Source of the DNA: Lacrimispora defluvii
GTDB lineage: Bacteria > Bacillota > Clostridia > Lachnospirales > Lachnospiraceae
DNA length: 64,000 nucleotides
Assembly: GCA_013036995.1 (NCBI GenBank)
Contig: JAAOXG010000020.1
Coordinates: 293,378-357,377 of the forward strand
Direction: 5' to 3'
This document shows, piece by piece, positions 52,932 through 60,930 of the stretch (within the stretch, counting starts at the first letter, position 1; every line of letters begins with the position of its first letter). Made by a program: the position numbers and the translations under genes. The notes beneath the pieces were generated by a model that had not been told where the DNA came from, ran no database searches, and saw nothing but the letters and a program-made list of their open reading frames with translations.

Positions 52932-53819
52932 ATGGAGAAAATAAATACTACATTGACACAGGATGAGATTGTAATGGAGCTAATTATGCTTTTGAAAGAA
53001 AATCAAATGAAGAATAAAGCAAATGATATTTTTGAATCGGCAACGTATGTTGATGGACTTGAGAAAAAGCTGGATCAGGTTGTAGCAGAATTAAATGATG
53101 TAAAAAAGCAACTTGCTGATTTGCAGGAACAACAGATGATGAAATCTATCAAGGCACAATTAGCAAATGCATCCGATCGTATGGAAGCTTTATGTAATAG
53201 CATGAAAGAGCAGTTGTTCGAAGTAAAGGTAGAATTTAAGGAGAAAGCTGCATCTATTGTTACGGAAGTTAAGGCAAAAGGAAAAGAAGCCTTAAATCGT
53301 GTCTCTGAATTTTTAGGGGTAAAAGAAAAACTTGAAAAGCTTCGTATAAATGTAAGGGAAGCAGGTATTGAAACGGATAAGACAATTTCCAAGATTGATC
53401 GCTTTGGGGCAGATATTAGGGAAGCAGGGAGATCTGTTTCTAATGCTTTTCGTACTTTTGCTGATATAGAAATGGTAGATTATTCAATGGTAGAAAAAAC
53501 TTTTTCTAAAACTGAGATGATAAAGAAATCTTGGGAATGGAAGAGTAAGCTGCTAGCAGGAATAGAACTGAGGTTGGATGCAGCAATTGATAAACTTGAT
53601 AATCTGTCAAAAGACGTTGAGTTTAACAAAATGGAGAAGTGTGAGAATGAAAAAGGTAATGGGGACATCTTTTCACATGGGCAAATTCCAATGGTAGCTG
53701 AAAAACTGGAATATCAGTATGGAAGTGAAGCATTTGAGGTCTTTCGGAATCAGCGGGGGCATCATGAAGTTATAAGTCAGATATCTGAAATGGTTTTGAA
53801 GAAAGATAGTACAAGATGA
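52932..53819 (+). CDS. DUF6674-type coiled-coil protein
   Basis: 295 residues. TLTQDEIVMELIMLLKENQMKNKANDIFESATYVDGLEKKLDQVVAELNDVKKQL opens the DUF6674 pattern, followed by long amphipathic helices (to about 240). Seen in conjugative elements of Firmicutes next to SpoVG-like genes; function unknown. ATG 52932 follows GGAGG. Confidence 0.78.
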   Translation: MEKINTTLTQDEIVMELIMLLKENQMKNKANDIFESATYVDGLEKKLDQVVAELNDVKKQLADLQEQQMMKSIKAQLANASDRMEALCNSMKEQLFEVKVEFKEKAASIVTEVKAKGKEALNRVSEFLGVKEKLEKLRINVREAGIETDKTISKIDRFGADIREAGRSVSNAFRTFADIEMVDYSMVEKTFSKTEMIKKSWEWKSKLLAGIELRLDAAIDKLDNLSKDVEFNKMEKCENEKGNGDIFSHGQIPMVAEKLEYQYGSEAFEVFRNQRGHHEVISQISEMVLKKDSTR

Positions 53820-54020
53820 TATGCAATTATGAAACTTTTTGTTTGAACATATACATTTCAAAATTACGATTTGTACTAAGAATTTTAAATAATTCTATAA
53901 AAATTGCTTGGTTGGGGTAGGTATATCAACCGCATTATTTGTTTTAGCGGCCATACTATTATAAAGTGATTTATAGAGTATGAATATATAATTTACAACT
54001 CTTGCTATGACTTATTGTTT

Positions 54021-54049
54021 AGGTTGGGATATACATTTCCCAACCTTTT
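54021..54049 (+). terminator. Terminator after the DUF6674-type gene
   Basis: AGGTTGGGA (54021-54029) pairs perfectly with TCCCAACCT (54038-54046), then TTT. The stretch 53820-54020 shows no other supported feature. Confidence 0.75.
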
Positions 54050-54081
54050 AATTTATTACGGTTATATTTGGCAAATTTAAC

Positions 54082-54137
54082 TTGACAAAAGTAAGTCATG
54101 CTGAATATAATATTAATAGTTGAACAACTATTCAACT
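54082..54137 (+). promoter_or_regulatory. Promoter and ArsR-type operator of the methyltransferase operon
   Basis: -35 TTGACA (54082-54087), 18 bases, -10 TATAAT (54106-54111). The operator AGTTGAACAACTATTCAACT (54118-54137) covers the start of transcription. It is the exact reverse complement of the site at 56134-56153. Palindromic TTGAA...TTCAA sites of this type are bound by CadC/ArsR proteins. Confidence 0.82.
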
Positions 54138-54159
54138 AAATTGAAAAGGGAGGTTATTT

Positions 54160-54738
54160 ATGATTCAAATTATCGGAGTTATTGAGGTTCTTATATTTTA
54201 TGTTGCATATTTTTTAAAATTAATCAATCAAAGAAAGAAAGGTATTAAAACGAATCAATTAGGTATAGGTAACAAATCAAGAAAAATTGTAATAATAGAA
54301 AGTCTATTAAGATTTTCAAGTACGGCTATTGTTATAGTAGTTTTGGTCAGCGCAATATTAAATACTTCATTGTTTTCCAATCAAATGATTCGGGGTATCG
54401 GTTTGGCATTATTAGGTCTGGGAACTTGTCTTTTTATCATCGCCATGGTTACGATGCAGGATAATTGGCGAGCTGGAATTCCGGAGAAAGACAAGACAGA
54501 TATGGTTACTACGGGGATATATACAATAAGCAGAAATCCTGCTTTTTTAGGTTTTGATTTGACATACATAGGAGCAAGCTTAGCTTTCGGAAATATAATT
54601 GTATTAATATTAACTGCTTTGACAATAGCATTAATGCATCTGCAGATATTGGAAGAAGAAAAATATTTAGAGACCACATTCGGAAATAGGTACGATACAT
54701 ATAAAAATAAAGTGGGAAGATATTTTGTGTTTTTTTAA
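54160..54738 (+). CDS. Isoprenylcysteine carboxyl methyltransferase-like membrane protein
   Basis: 192 residues with four or five membrane segments. The C-terminal ICMT/PEMT pattern is visible: DMVTTGIYTISRNPAFLGFDLTYIGASLAFG and LQILEEEKYLETTFGNRYDTYKNKVGRYF. Bacterial members methylate diverse small or lipid substrates with SAM; the substrate here is unknown. First gene after the metal-responsive operator. Confidence 0.87.
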   Translation: MIQIIGVIEVLIFYVAYFLKLINQRKKGIKTNQLGIGNKSRKIVIIESLLRFSSTAIVIVVLVSAILNTSLFSNQMIRGIGLALLGLGTCLFIIAMVTMQDNWRAGIPEKDKTDMVTTGIYTISRNPAFLGFDLTYIGASLAFGNIIVLILTALTIALMHLQILEEEKYLETTFGNRYDTYKNKVGRYFVFF

Positions 54739-54756
54739 AAATGGGAGGTAGTTATA

Positions 54757-55389
54757 GTGGAGAGTTCATTGTTTTATGAGGGAATGTCTAAGATATATGA
54801 CTTGCTAGATGTTATTTACTTTAAGAATAACGATGCTAATCCTCGAAAGGCTCTATATGATTATATAAATCAGCAAGATAGAAAGATACTTGACATTTGC
54901 ACGGGTACCGCAGCTAATGCTATTGCTGTAGCCAATCTTAAAAGGGATGCTGAAATTATTGGTATAGATATTTCTAAGGAAATGTTAAATATTGCAGCAA
55001 AGAAAGTGAAGAAAAATGGTATTGATAATATAAAGCTTTATCAAATGGATGCAACAGATACAAAATTTAAAAGCAAAACATTTGATACAGTACTAATCTC
55101 TTTAGTTTTACATGAAATACCTGAGGAATTGGCTGAAAAAATACTGTTAGAGGCGAAGCGGGTTTTAAAACCGGAAGGAAGGTTATTGGTCATAGAATGG
55201 GAAGAACCACAAAATTTATTGAAGAGAATACTATTTTACCTAATAAGGAAATTAGAACCTAAGGGGTTTGAACAGTTTTTAAAGATTGAGACTAAGGGAT
55301 ATTTTGAAAAGTATGGATTGCAGATATTAGAAATAAAACATTGCGATTATACCAAAGTAATAAATCTAAAAAAGGTAACTCTTGAGTAG
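54757..55389 (+). CDS. Class I SAM-dependent methyltransferase
   Basis: 210 residues. Motif I is ILDICTGTAANAIAVA, then IGIDISKEML and VLISLVLHEIPEE, as in UbiE-like small-molecule methylases. Residues 155-210 (ILFYLIRKLEPKGFEQFLKIETKGYFEKYG) form the end of the fold. GTG start behind GGGAGG, 18 bases after the ICMT-like gene, so it is in the same operon. Confidence 0.9.
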   Translation: MESSLFYEGMSKIYDLLDVIYFKNNDANPRKALYDYINQQDRKILDICTGTAANAIAVANLKRDAEIIGIDISKEMLNIAAKKVKKNGIDNIKLYQMDATDTKFKSKTFDTVLISLVLHEIPEELAEKILLEAKRVLKPEGRLLVIEWEEPQNLLKRILFYLIRKLEPKGFEQFLKIETKGYFEKYGLQILEIKHCDYTKVINLKKVTLE

Positions 55390-55426
55390 TATGAATGAAA
55401 AATAATCATTTCGGGGGGAAATAGAG

Positions 55427-56065
55427 ATGAAATTAACCGCTATGGCTTATGCATACCCTTTCATAATGAAAGGTATCATTAAAAAACAATTAAAAAAGTA
55501 TTATGATAAGGCAAAGCTCAAAAATATTATTACAAATACGACAAGAGGCTATAAAGAGATTGTAAAGAATTCTCCTAATATTGGAGGAAATAAAAACATA
55601 TTTCTCAACAGCTATTTGATGGGGGCATATCTCGTTTCATTGTATAAAAATACGAAAGATATCATTAGCTTGAATGAATTTGATGAAATACTGGTCACTG
55701 GACTTAATAATTTTGAATTCATGAAAAAGCAAATGAGTAAAGTGGATCTGCTATCAAGACAGTATAAAGAAAAGATTGAGAAGGCTGGCCACTGGTGTGA
55801 AGCAAATAAAGATAAATATCCGACAAATTGGCTTGTATCAGTGGAAGATAAAGAAAATGTTAACTTAACCCATATAGTTTTTACCAGATGTGGATTATGC
55901 GCATTATGCAAAAGAGAAAATGTACCAGAGCTTACACCATCTTTATGTGCTACTGATTATATTACAATGAGCTTCGCTAATTGTAGACTAGAAAGACCAA
56001 TTACATTGGGCAATGGTGATAAGTGTTGCAATTTTTACATCACTAAGAAAAACCATGCAGTATAA
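55427..56065 (+). CDS. L-2-amino-thiazoline-4-carboxylate hydrolase-like protein
   Basis: 212 residues. The C-terminal half resembles the ATC-hydrolase family (PF14196): LCATDYITMSFANCRLERPITLGNGDKCCNFYI. It is unusually rich in cysteines: GHWCE, RCGLCALCKRE, LCATD, ANC and CC, about nine in all, suggesting metal or metalloid contact (inference). Third gene of the operon under the ArsR-type operator. The true reaction is unknown. Confidence 0.78.
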   Translation: MKLTAMAYAYPFIMKGIIKKQLKKYYDKAKLKNIITNTTRGYKEIVKNSPNIGGNKNIFLNSYLMGAYLVSLYKNTKDIISLNEFDEILVTGLNNFEFMKKQMSKVDLLSRQYKEKIEKAGHWCEANKDKYPTNWLVSVEDKENVNLTHIVFTRCGLCALCKRENVPELTPSLCATDYITMSFANCRLERPITLGNGDKCCNFYITKKNHAV

Positions 56066-56094
56066 AATTTCATGATGTATATTAAAAAAAACAC

Positions 56095-56153
56095 TTGACA
56101 ATTGAGTGTGTATTCAACTATTATATACATATAAGTTGAATAGTTGTTCAACT
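56095..56153 (+). promoter_or_regulatory. Promoter and operator of the cadmium-type operon
   Basis: -35 TTGACA (56095-56100) and an AT-rich -10 (TATTAT at 56119-56124 gives an 18-base gap) are followed by AGTTGAATAGTTGTTCAACT at 56134-56153. An extra half-site TTCAACTA lies at 56113-56120. The regulator gene begins 25 bases later, indicating autoregulation. Confidence 0.8.
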
Positions 56154-56178
56154 ATAACAATATAAAGAAGGTGAAAAC

Positions 56179-56544
56179 ATGAAAGATTTAGATATTAATA
56201 TTAATTGTGATTGTGATGTGATTCATGCTGATATTGTAGATAAGGTCAGACAGGTTATGCCGGAGGAAGATGAACTTTATGATTTATCAGATTTCTTTAA
56301 AGTATTAGGAGATAGCACACGAGCAAAGATTATATGGGCATTAGATGAAAGTGAGATGTGTGTGTGTGATATAGCAGTGCTGTTAAACATGACCAAATCA
56401 GCTATTTCCCATCAACTTAAGGCATTAAAAGCAGCAAATTTAGTAAAGTACAGAAAAGAAGGCAAAGTAGTGTTCTATTCCTTAACAGATGATCATGTTA
56501 AGGAAATCTTTGAAAAGGGATTAGAGCATATCAGAGAAAAGTAA
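56179..56544 (+). CDS. ArsR/SmtB-family metal-sensing repressor (CadC-like)
   Basis: 121 residues. Winged HTH: LSDFFKVLGDSTRAKIIWALDESEMCVCDIAVLLNMTKSAISHQLKALKAANLVKYRKEGKVVFYSL. The alpha3N-type metal site is formed by CVC (C61, C63) with N-terminal C10 and C12, as in CadC; the C-terminal DDHVKEIFEKGLEH suits the second, alpha5 zinc site. Metal binding releases the repressor from DNA. Two matching operators flank the upstream operon and this one. Confidence 0.93.
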   Translation: MKDLDININCDCDVIHADIVDKVRQVMPEEDELYDLSDFFKVLGDSTRAKIIWALDESEMCVCDIAVLLNMTKSAISHQLKALKAANLVKYRKEGKVVFYSLTDDHVKEIFEKGLEHIREK

Positions 56545-56599
56545 TTATTAATATTTTTAAGTATAAGAACAAATAATATATTTAATGGAGGATAATAGT

Positions 56600-56821
56600 A
56601 TGAAAAAGACATTTAGACTTGAAGGATTGGACTGTGCAAATTGTGCAGCAAAAATGGAAAGAGCAATTAATGAGTTAGATGGAGTAAAGGAAGCTACCGT
56701 TAATTTCATGACCACAAAATTGGTTATTGAGGGTGATGACGATAAGATGCCTACAATTATTTCAGAAGCTGAAAAAGTAGTTAAAAAAATAGAGCCTGAT
56801 ACAGTCATGAAGAAGGCATAA
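56600..56821 (+). CDS. Stand-alone heavy-metal-associated (HMA) domain protein
   Basis: 73 residues, a single HMA ferredoxin-like fold with the metal-binding GLDCANCA motif and AINELDGVKEATVNFMTTKLVIEGD. It can act as a metallochaperone for the ATPase encoded 15 bases downstream, whose own N-terminal HMA domain is absent. ATG 56600 chosen because the GGAGG lies over an earlier in-frame ATG. Confidence 0.93.
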   Translation: MKKTFRLEGLDCANCAAKMERAINELDGVKEATVNFMTTKLVIEGDDDKMPTIISEAEKVVKKIEPDTVMKKA

Positions 56822-56835
56822 AGGAGTGTAACTAA

Positions 56836-58680
56836 ATGAAAAAACGTCTTTGGCGCATTATTATCGGTGCAATTTTCTTTATTGTGGCTTTAATAATAAA
56901 TATAGATATTAATTGGATAAGACCTGTCTTATTTTTGGTCAGTTACACTATAGTTGGTGGCGATGTGGTTTTAAGGGCTCTTAGGAATATTATTAGAGGT
57001 AAAGTTTTTGATGAAAACTTCCTTATGAGTATTGCTACAATTGGAGCATTCTTTGTAGGTGACTTTCCAGAAGGTGTCGCAGTAATGCTTTTTTACCAGG
57101 TTGGTGAATTATTTCAAAGCTATGCAGTTAATAAGTCAAGAAAGTCAATTGCAAGTCTAATGGACATTCGTCCTGACTATGCTAATGTTAAAAAAGGTGA
57201 TGAACTTCTTAAAGTTGATCCAGATGAAGTTCAAATCGGAGATATTATTGTAATTAAGGCAGGAGAGAAAGTTCCTCTTGACGGTAAGGTTATTGAAGGT
57301 AGTTCTATGATTGATACATCTGCTCTTACCGGTGAATCGGTTCCTCGTGAGGTAGAAGCTGGAAATGACATTTTAAGTGGTTGCATTAATATCAATGGAG
57401 TTATTACGGTAGAAGTAACAAAAGAATATGGTGAATCAACTGTAAGCAAGATACTTGACCTGGTTGAGAATGCAAGCAGTAAAAAATCAAATTCAGAGCA
57501 ATTTATAACTAGGTTTGCAAGATATTATACCCCAATTGTTGTAATTATCGCTGTTATTATTGCAATTATTCCACCGCTTTTATTTGAGGGTGCTACCTTT
57601 AGTGATTGGATTTATAGAGCTTTATCATTCCTTGTGGTTTCTTGCCCTTGTGCCCTTGTTATTTCCATACCATTAAGTTTCTTTGGAGGGATTGGTGGTG
57701 CATCAAGAAAAGGCATCTTAGTAAAAGGCAGCAACTACTTAGAGGCTTTAGCGAAAACTGAAATTGTTGTGTTTGATAAAACTGGAACGTTAACCAAAGG
57801 TGTATTTAATGTTCAGGAAATCTATCCGATAGAGATTTCAAAAGAAGAATTACTAGAATTAACTGCATATGTTGAAAGCTATTCCAATCATCCAATTTCT
57901 CTATCACTGAAACGTGCTTTTGGTAAAGATATTGATAATGGACGTATATCAGATGTTGAAGAGATTTCCGGTCATGGTGTAATTGCTTTAGTAGATGGGA
58001 AAAAGGTTATGGCCGGTAATATCAAACTAATGAAAAAAATGAATATACCTTACTTCGATGGAGAATTGATTGGTACTGTAGTACATGTTGCAGTTGATAA
58101 TCAATATGCAGGCTATATCATTATTGCTGATGAGGTTAAAGCAGATTCAGCGAAGGCAATAAAAGATCTTAAAGCAGCTAATATAAAACAAACAGTTATG
58201 CTCACAGGTGATGCAAAAAATGTTGCATCAAAAGTAGCAGCAAGCTTAGGTCTTGATAAGGTATATGCTGAATTATTACCAGGTGATAAAGTTGATAAAC
58301 TAGAAGAACTGTTTTCACAAAAATCCGCGAAAGGTAAACTTGCTTTCGTAGGTGACGGAATTAATGATGCTCCAGTATTAGCACGTGCTGACATTGGAAT
58401 AGCAATGGGTGGATTAGGTTCTGATGCAGCCATTGAAGCTGCTGATATCGTTATTATGACGGATGAGCCTTCAAAAATAGCTACAGCCATAAAAATATCT
58501 CAAAAGACACTTAAAATCGCACAGCAAAACATGGTATTTGCTATTGGTGTCAAGATTTTATTTCTTATATTAAGTGTCTTTGGTATAACGACCATGTGGG
58601 AAGCAGTATTTGCTGATGTAGGTGTTACTATCATCGCTGTATTAAATGCTTTCAGAGTATTGAAAGTAAAAAACTTGTAA
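56836..58680 (+). CDS. cadA: P1B-type heavy-metal ATPase (Zn/Cd/Pb exporter, CadA-like)
   Basis: 614 residues, shorter than CadA proteins of about 700-800 because no N-terminal HMA domain is present. Motifs: actuator TGES, CPC at C270-P271-C272, phosphorylated D314 in DKTGT, HP in SNHPIS, GDGINDAP near 506, and D594 in FADVGVTIIAVLN, the TM8 aspartate typical of the Zn/Cd/Pb subgroup (P1B-2). It exports metal from the cytosol. Cotranscribed with the repressor and HMA genes. Confidence 0.93.
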   Translation: MKKRLWRIIIGAIFFIVALIINIDINWIRPVLFLVSYTIVGGDVVLRALRNIIRGKVFDENFLMSIATIGAFFVGDFPEGVAVMLFYQVGELFQSYAVNKSRKSIASLMDIRPDYANVKKGDELLKVDPDEVQIGDIIVIKAGEKVPLDGKVIEGSSMIDTSALTGESVPREVEAGNDILSGCININGVITVEVTKEYGESTVSKILDLVENASSKKSNSEQFITRFARYYTPIVVIIAVIIAIIPPLLFEGATFSDWIYRALSFLVVSCPCALVISIPLSFFGGIGGASRKGILVKGSNYLEALAKTEIVVFDKTGTLTKGVFNVQEIYPIEISKEELLELTAYVESYSNHPISLSLKRAFGKDIDNGRISDVEEISGHGVIALVDGKKVMAGNIKLMKKMNIPYFDGELIGTVVHVAVDNQYAGYIIIADEVKADSAKAIKDLKAANIKQTVMLTGDAKNVASKVAASLGLDKVYAELLPGDKVDKLEELFSQKSAKGKLAFVGDGINDAPVLARADIGIAMGGLGSDAAIEAADIVIMTDEPSKIATAIKISQKTLKIAQQNMVFAIGVKILFLILSVFGITTMWEAVFADVGVTIIAVLNAFRVLKVKNL

Positions 58681-58689
58681 ACAAAAAAT

Positions 58690-58717
58690 AAAGAAGCAGC
58701 CAAGTGGCTGCTTCTTT
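58690..58717 (+). terminator. Terminator of the metal-resistance operon
   Basis: AAAGAAGCAGCC (58690-58701) pairs perfectly with GGCTGCTTCTTT (58706-58717), loop AAGT. The IS1182-type left end begins on the very next base. Confidence 0.85.
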
Positions 58718-60351
58718 CAGACTGTAGACAAAGTCCTCGGTATCCGTAAGGAAATCGGGGATATTTTTTGTGTAAAAAGCGGCTGAAAGCACTATAAAAT
58801 AAGGACTTTTTAGCCTTTTTGTGTTATAATTACTGTAGCAAATAAAGGATGGTGAAAGTACGTATGATGAGTAAAAATACTGATAAGAAAAGAGAACAGA
58901 TGCAATTCTTCTCCATGGATGACATGGTCCCTAAGAATCATCTGCTCAGAGATATTGATAAAGCAATCAACTTTTCTTTTATTTATGATTTAGTATCTGA
59001 TAAATACTCAGAAGATCAGGGCAGACCAAGTCTTGACCCTGTAATGCTCATAAAAATCCCTTTACTCCAGTATCTTTATGGAATCAAGAGTATGCGTCAA
59101 ACTATTAAAGAGATCGAGGTAAATGTGGCTTATCGATGGTTTCTTGGTTTGGATATGTTGGAATCTGTACCTCATTTCAGCACCTTTGGAAAAAACTATA
59201 CCAGACGTTTTAAAGACACCAACCTTTTTGAACAGATTTTTTCTAAAGTGTTAGAAGAATGCTTGCGTTGGGATTTCGTTGATACATCGGTCGCTTTTGT
59301 TGATGCAACTCACATCAAAGCATGTGCCAATAAGAGAAAAGCCATCAGGCGTTTTGCAAAGCAAGAAGCTTTATTCTATGAAGAAGATCTTAAGAATGAA
59401 ATAAATAATGATCGTGAAAGCCGCGGAAAGAAACCTCTAAAGGATAAAGATGATGACCCCAAAGGCGGAAGTGGCGGTGATGACCTAAAAGAGATTACAG
59501 AGAGTACAGTAGATCCAGAGAGTGGACTTTTTCATAAAGGTGAACACAAAGAAGTTTTTGCGTATGTTAGCCAAACAGCTTGCGATAAGCATGGCTGGGT
59601 TCTGGGCTATACCATACATAAAGGAAATGAACATGATAGTCGTACTTTCTTAAGCATTTACAGAAAAATAAAAGATATGGGACTAAAAACGTTAGTTGCA
59701 GATGCAGGGTATAAAACACCTGCTATAGCTAGGCTACTAATAAATGATGGAATAACACCAATACTTCCGTATAAAAGACCAATGACAAAAGAAGGATTTT
59801 TCAAAAAATATGAATACGTTTATGATGAACTCTATGATTGTTATATCTGCCCCAACAATAAGACCTTAAATTATACAACAACGAATCGGGAAGGTTATAA
59901 GGAGTATAAAAGCTGTGGGGCAGTGTGTGAAGGATGCCCATACCTGACACAATGTACGCTTAGTAAGGATCATGTAAAAGTGCTGACAAGACATGTATGG
60001 GAAGAATACATGGAGATGTGTGAAGAAATACGACACACGGTAGGAAGCAAAGAAATCTATGATCAACGAAAAGAAACCATAGAGCGCCTTTTTGGTACAG
60101 CCAAAGAGAATCATGGATTCAGATATACACAGTATAAAGGCAAGTCCCGAATGGAGATGAAGGTGGGGCTTACCTTTACCTGCTTAAATCTGAAAAAACT
60201 AGCAAAGATGAAAAGGAAATATGGGATTTTAGGTCCTAATAATCCTTTAAATAGTCTACGAAATCTAAAAATCTTATTAAATCTAGTAGTTCAGTCAAAA
60301 TGGCACTATGAACCTAACCTTGGTATATATAGAAGGTTTTTAAGAATCTAA
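58718..60351 (+). mobile_element. IS1182-family element, right end not found
   Basis: The left end CAGACTGTAGACAAAGTC (58718-58735) is typical of IS1182-group elements. The transposase gene follows. No inverted copy (GACTTTGTCTAC) was found downstream up to 61000, so the right end is missing or replaced. The listed end is the transposase stop, not a proven boundary. Confidence 0.7.
58864..60351 (+). CDS. IS1182-family transposase
   Basis: 495 residues. MQFFSMDDMVPKNHLLRDIDKAINFSFIYDLV, PSLDPVMLIKIPLLQYLYGIKSMRQTIKEIEVNVAYRWFLGL and FSTFGKNYTRRF form the N-terminal domain. DDE residues lie in FVDATHIKACAN, LVADAGYKTP and the E of ERLFGTAKENHGFRYTQYKGKSRM. A zinc-like cluster CGAVCEGCPYLTQC sits in between. 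A TATAAT box lies at 58822-58827. The C-terminus NLGIYRRFLRI may be truncated with the element. Confidence 0.88.
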   Translation: MMSKNTDKKREQMQFFSMDDMVPKNHLLRDIDKAINFSFIYDLVSDKYSEDQGRPSLDPVMLIKIPLLQYLYGIKSMRQTIKEIEVNVAYRWFLGLDMLESVPHFSTFGKNYTRRFKDTNLFEQIFSKVLEECLRWDFVDTSVAFVDATHIKACANKRKAIRRFAKQEALFYEEDLKNEINNDRESRGKKPLKDKDDDPKGGSGGDDLKEITESTVDPESGLFHKGEHKEVFAYVSQTACDKHGWVLGYTIHKGNEHDSRTFLSIYRKIKDMGLKTLVADAGYKTPAIARLLINDGITPILPYKRPMTKEGFFKKYEYVYDELYDCYICPNNKTLNYTTTNREGYKEYKSCGAVCEGCPYLTQCTLSKDHVKVLTRHVWEEYMEMCEEIRHTVGSKEIYDQRKETIERLFGTAKENHGFRYTQYKGKSRMEMKVGLTFTCLNLKKLAKMKRKYGILGPNNPLNSLRNLKILLNLVVQSKWHYEPNLGIYRRFLRI

Positions 60352-60359
60352 GCTCTAAA

Positions 60360-60741
60360 TTAGTTTTAGAATATGAAGCTAATAAGGTTATTATTGTTCA
60401 TGGAAGTCCAATGAGAACTGTTGAGTATATCTATGAAAAAGAAGATTATCTTATAGAAATGAGTTTGAGGATGATGTACCAAGTGATACCTTTTACTACG
60501 CAGGATCTGAAGAAGCTGAAAAAGGTAATTTTACAGATGCAATTCCTTAATTTGAAGAGGCACTGGCAAGAGGTGATATAAATACAGCTGATGCTATAAT
60601 AGCTACATATATAAGGATATTATTGATATTTATGTATTTGAAGAAGATGATTCAAATTATTATAAGTACAGATTAATTCTTGCGCAAAAAATGCAAGAGT
60701 ATGGAAAGATTATTGAATTGGAGATAAAAAGAAGATTCTGA
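60360..60741 (+). pseudogene. Decayed gene fragment
   Basis: Coding-like pieces lie in shifting frames: VLEYEANKVIIVHGSPMRTVEYIYEKEDYL, then FEDDVPSDTFYYAGSEEAEKGNFTDAIP followed by a stop and FEEALARGDINTADAIIA, then DIYVFEEDDSNYYKYRLILAQKMQEYGKIIELEIKRRF. At least two frameshifts and one nonsense codon separate them. The middle resembles a TPR-like helical repeat. Identity unknown. Short hairpins follow in 60750-60830. Confidence 0.45.
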
Positions 60742-60930
60742 TTGGTAGATAAAATGCAGCAGGGACGAAGAAAATAGTCTTTGCTGTATTTTTTGCACCA
60801 AAATAAGACAAGTCCGTTCTTTGGGACTTGATTATATATATTATGATAGTGGGGGGCTCGGTAATTTGTTAGGTGATTTCTGACTAGCTAACTAATGAAG
60901 AAAAATAAACTATTTTAATATAATAGAGAT

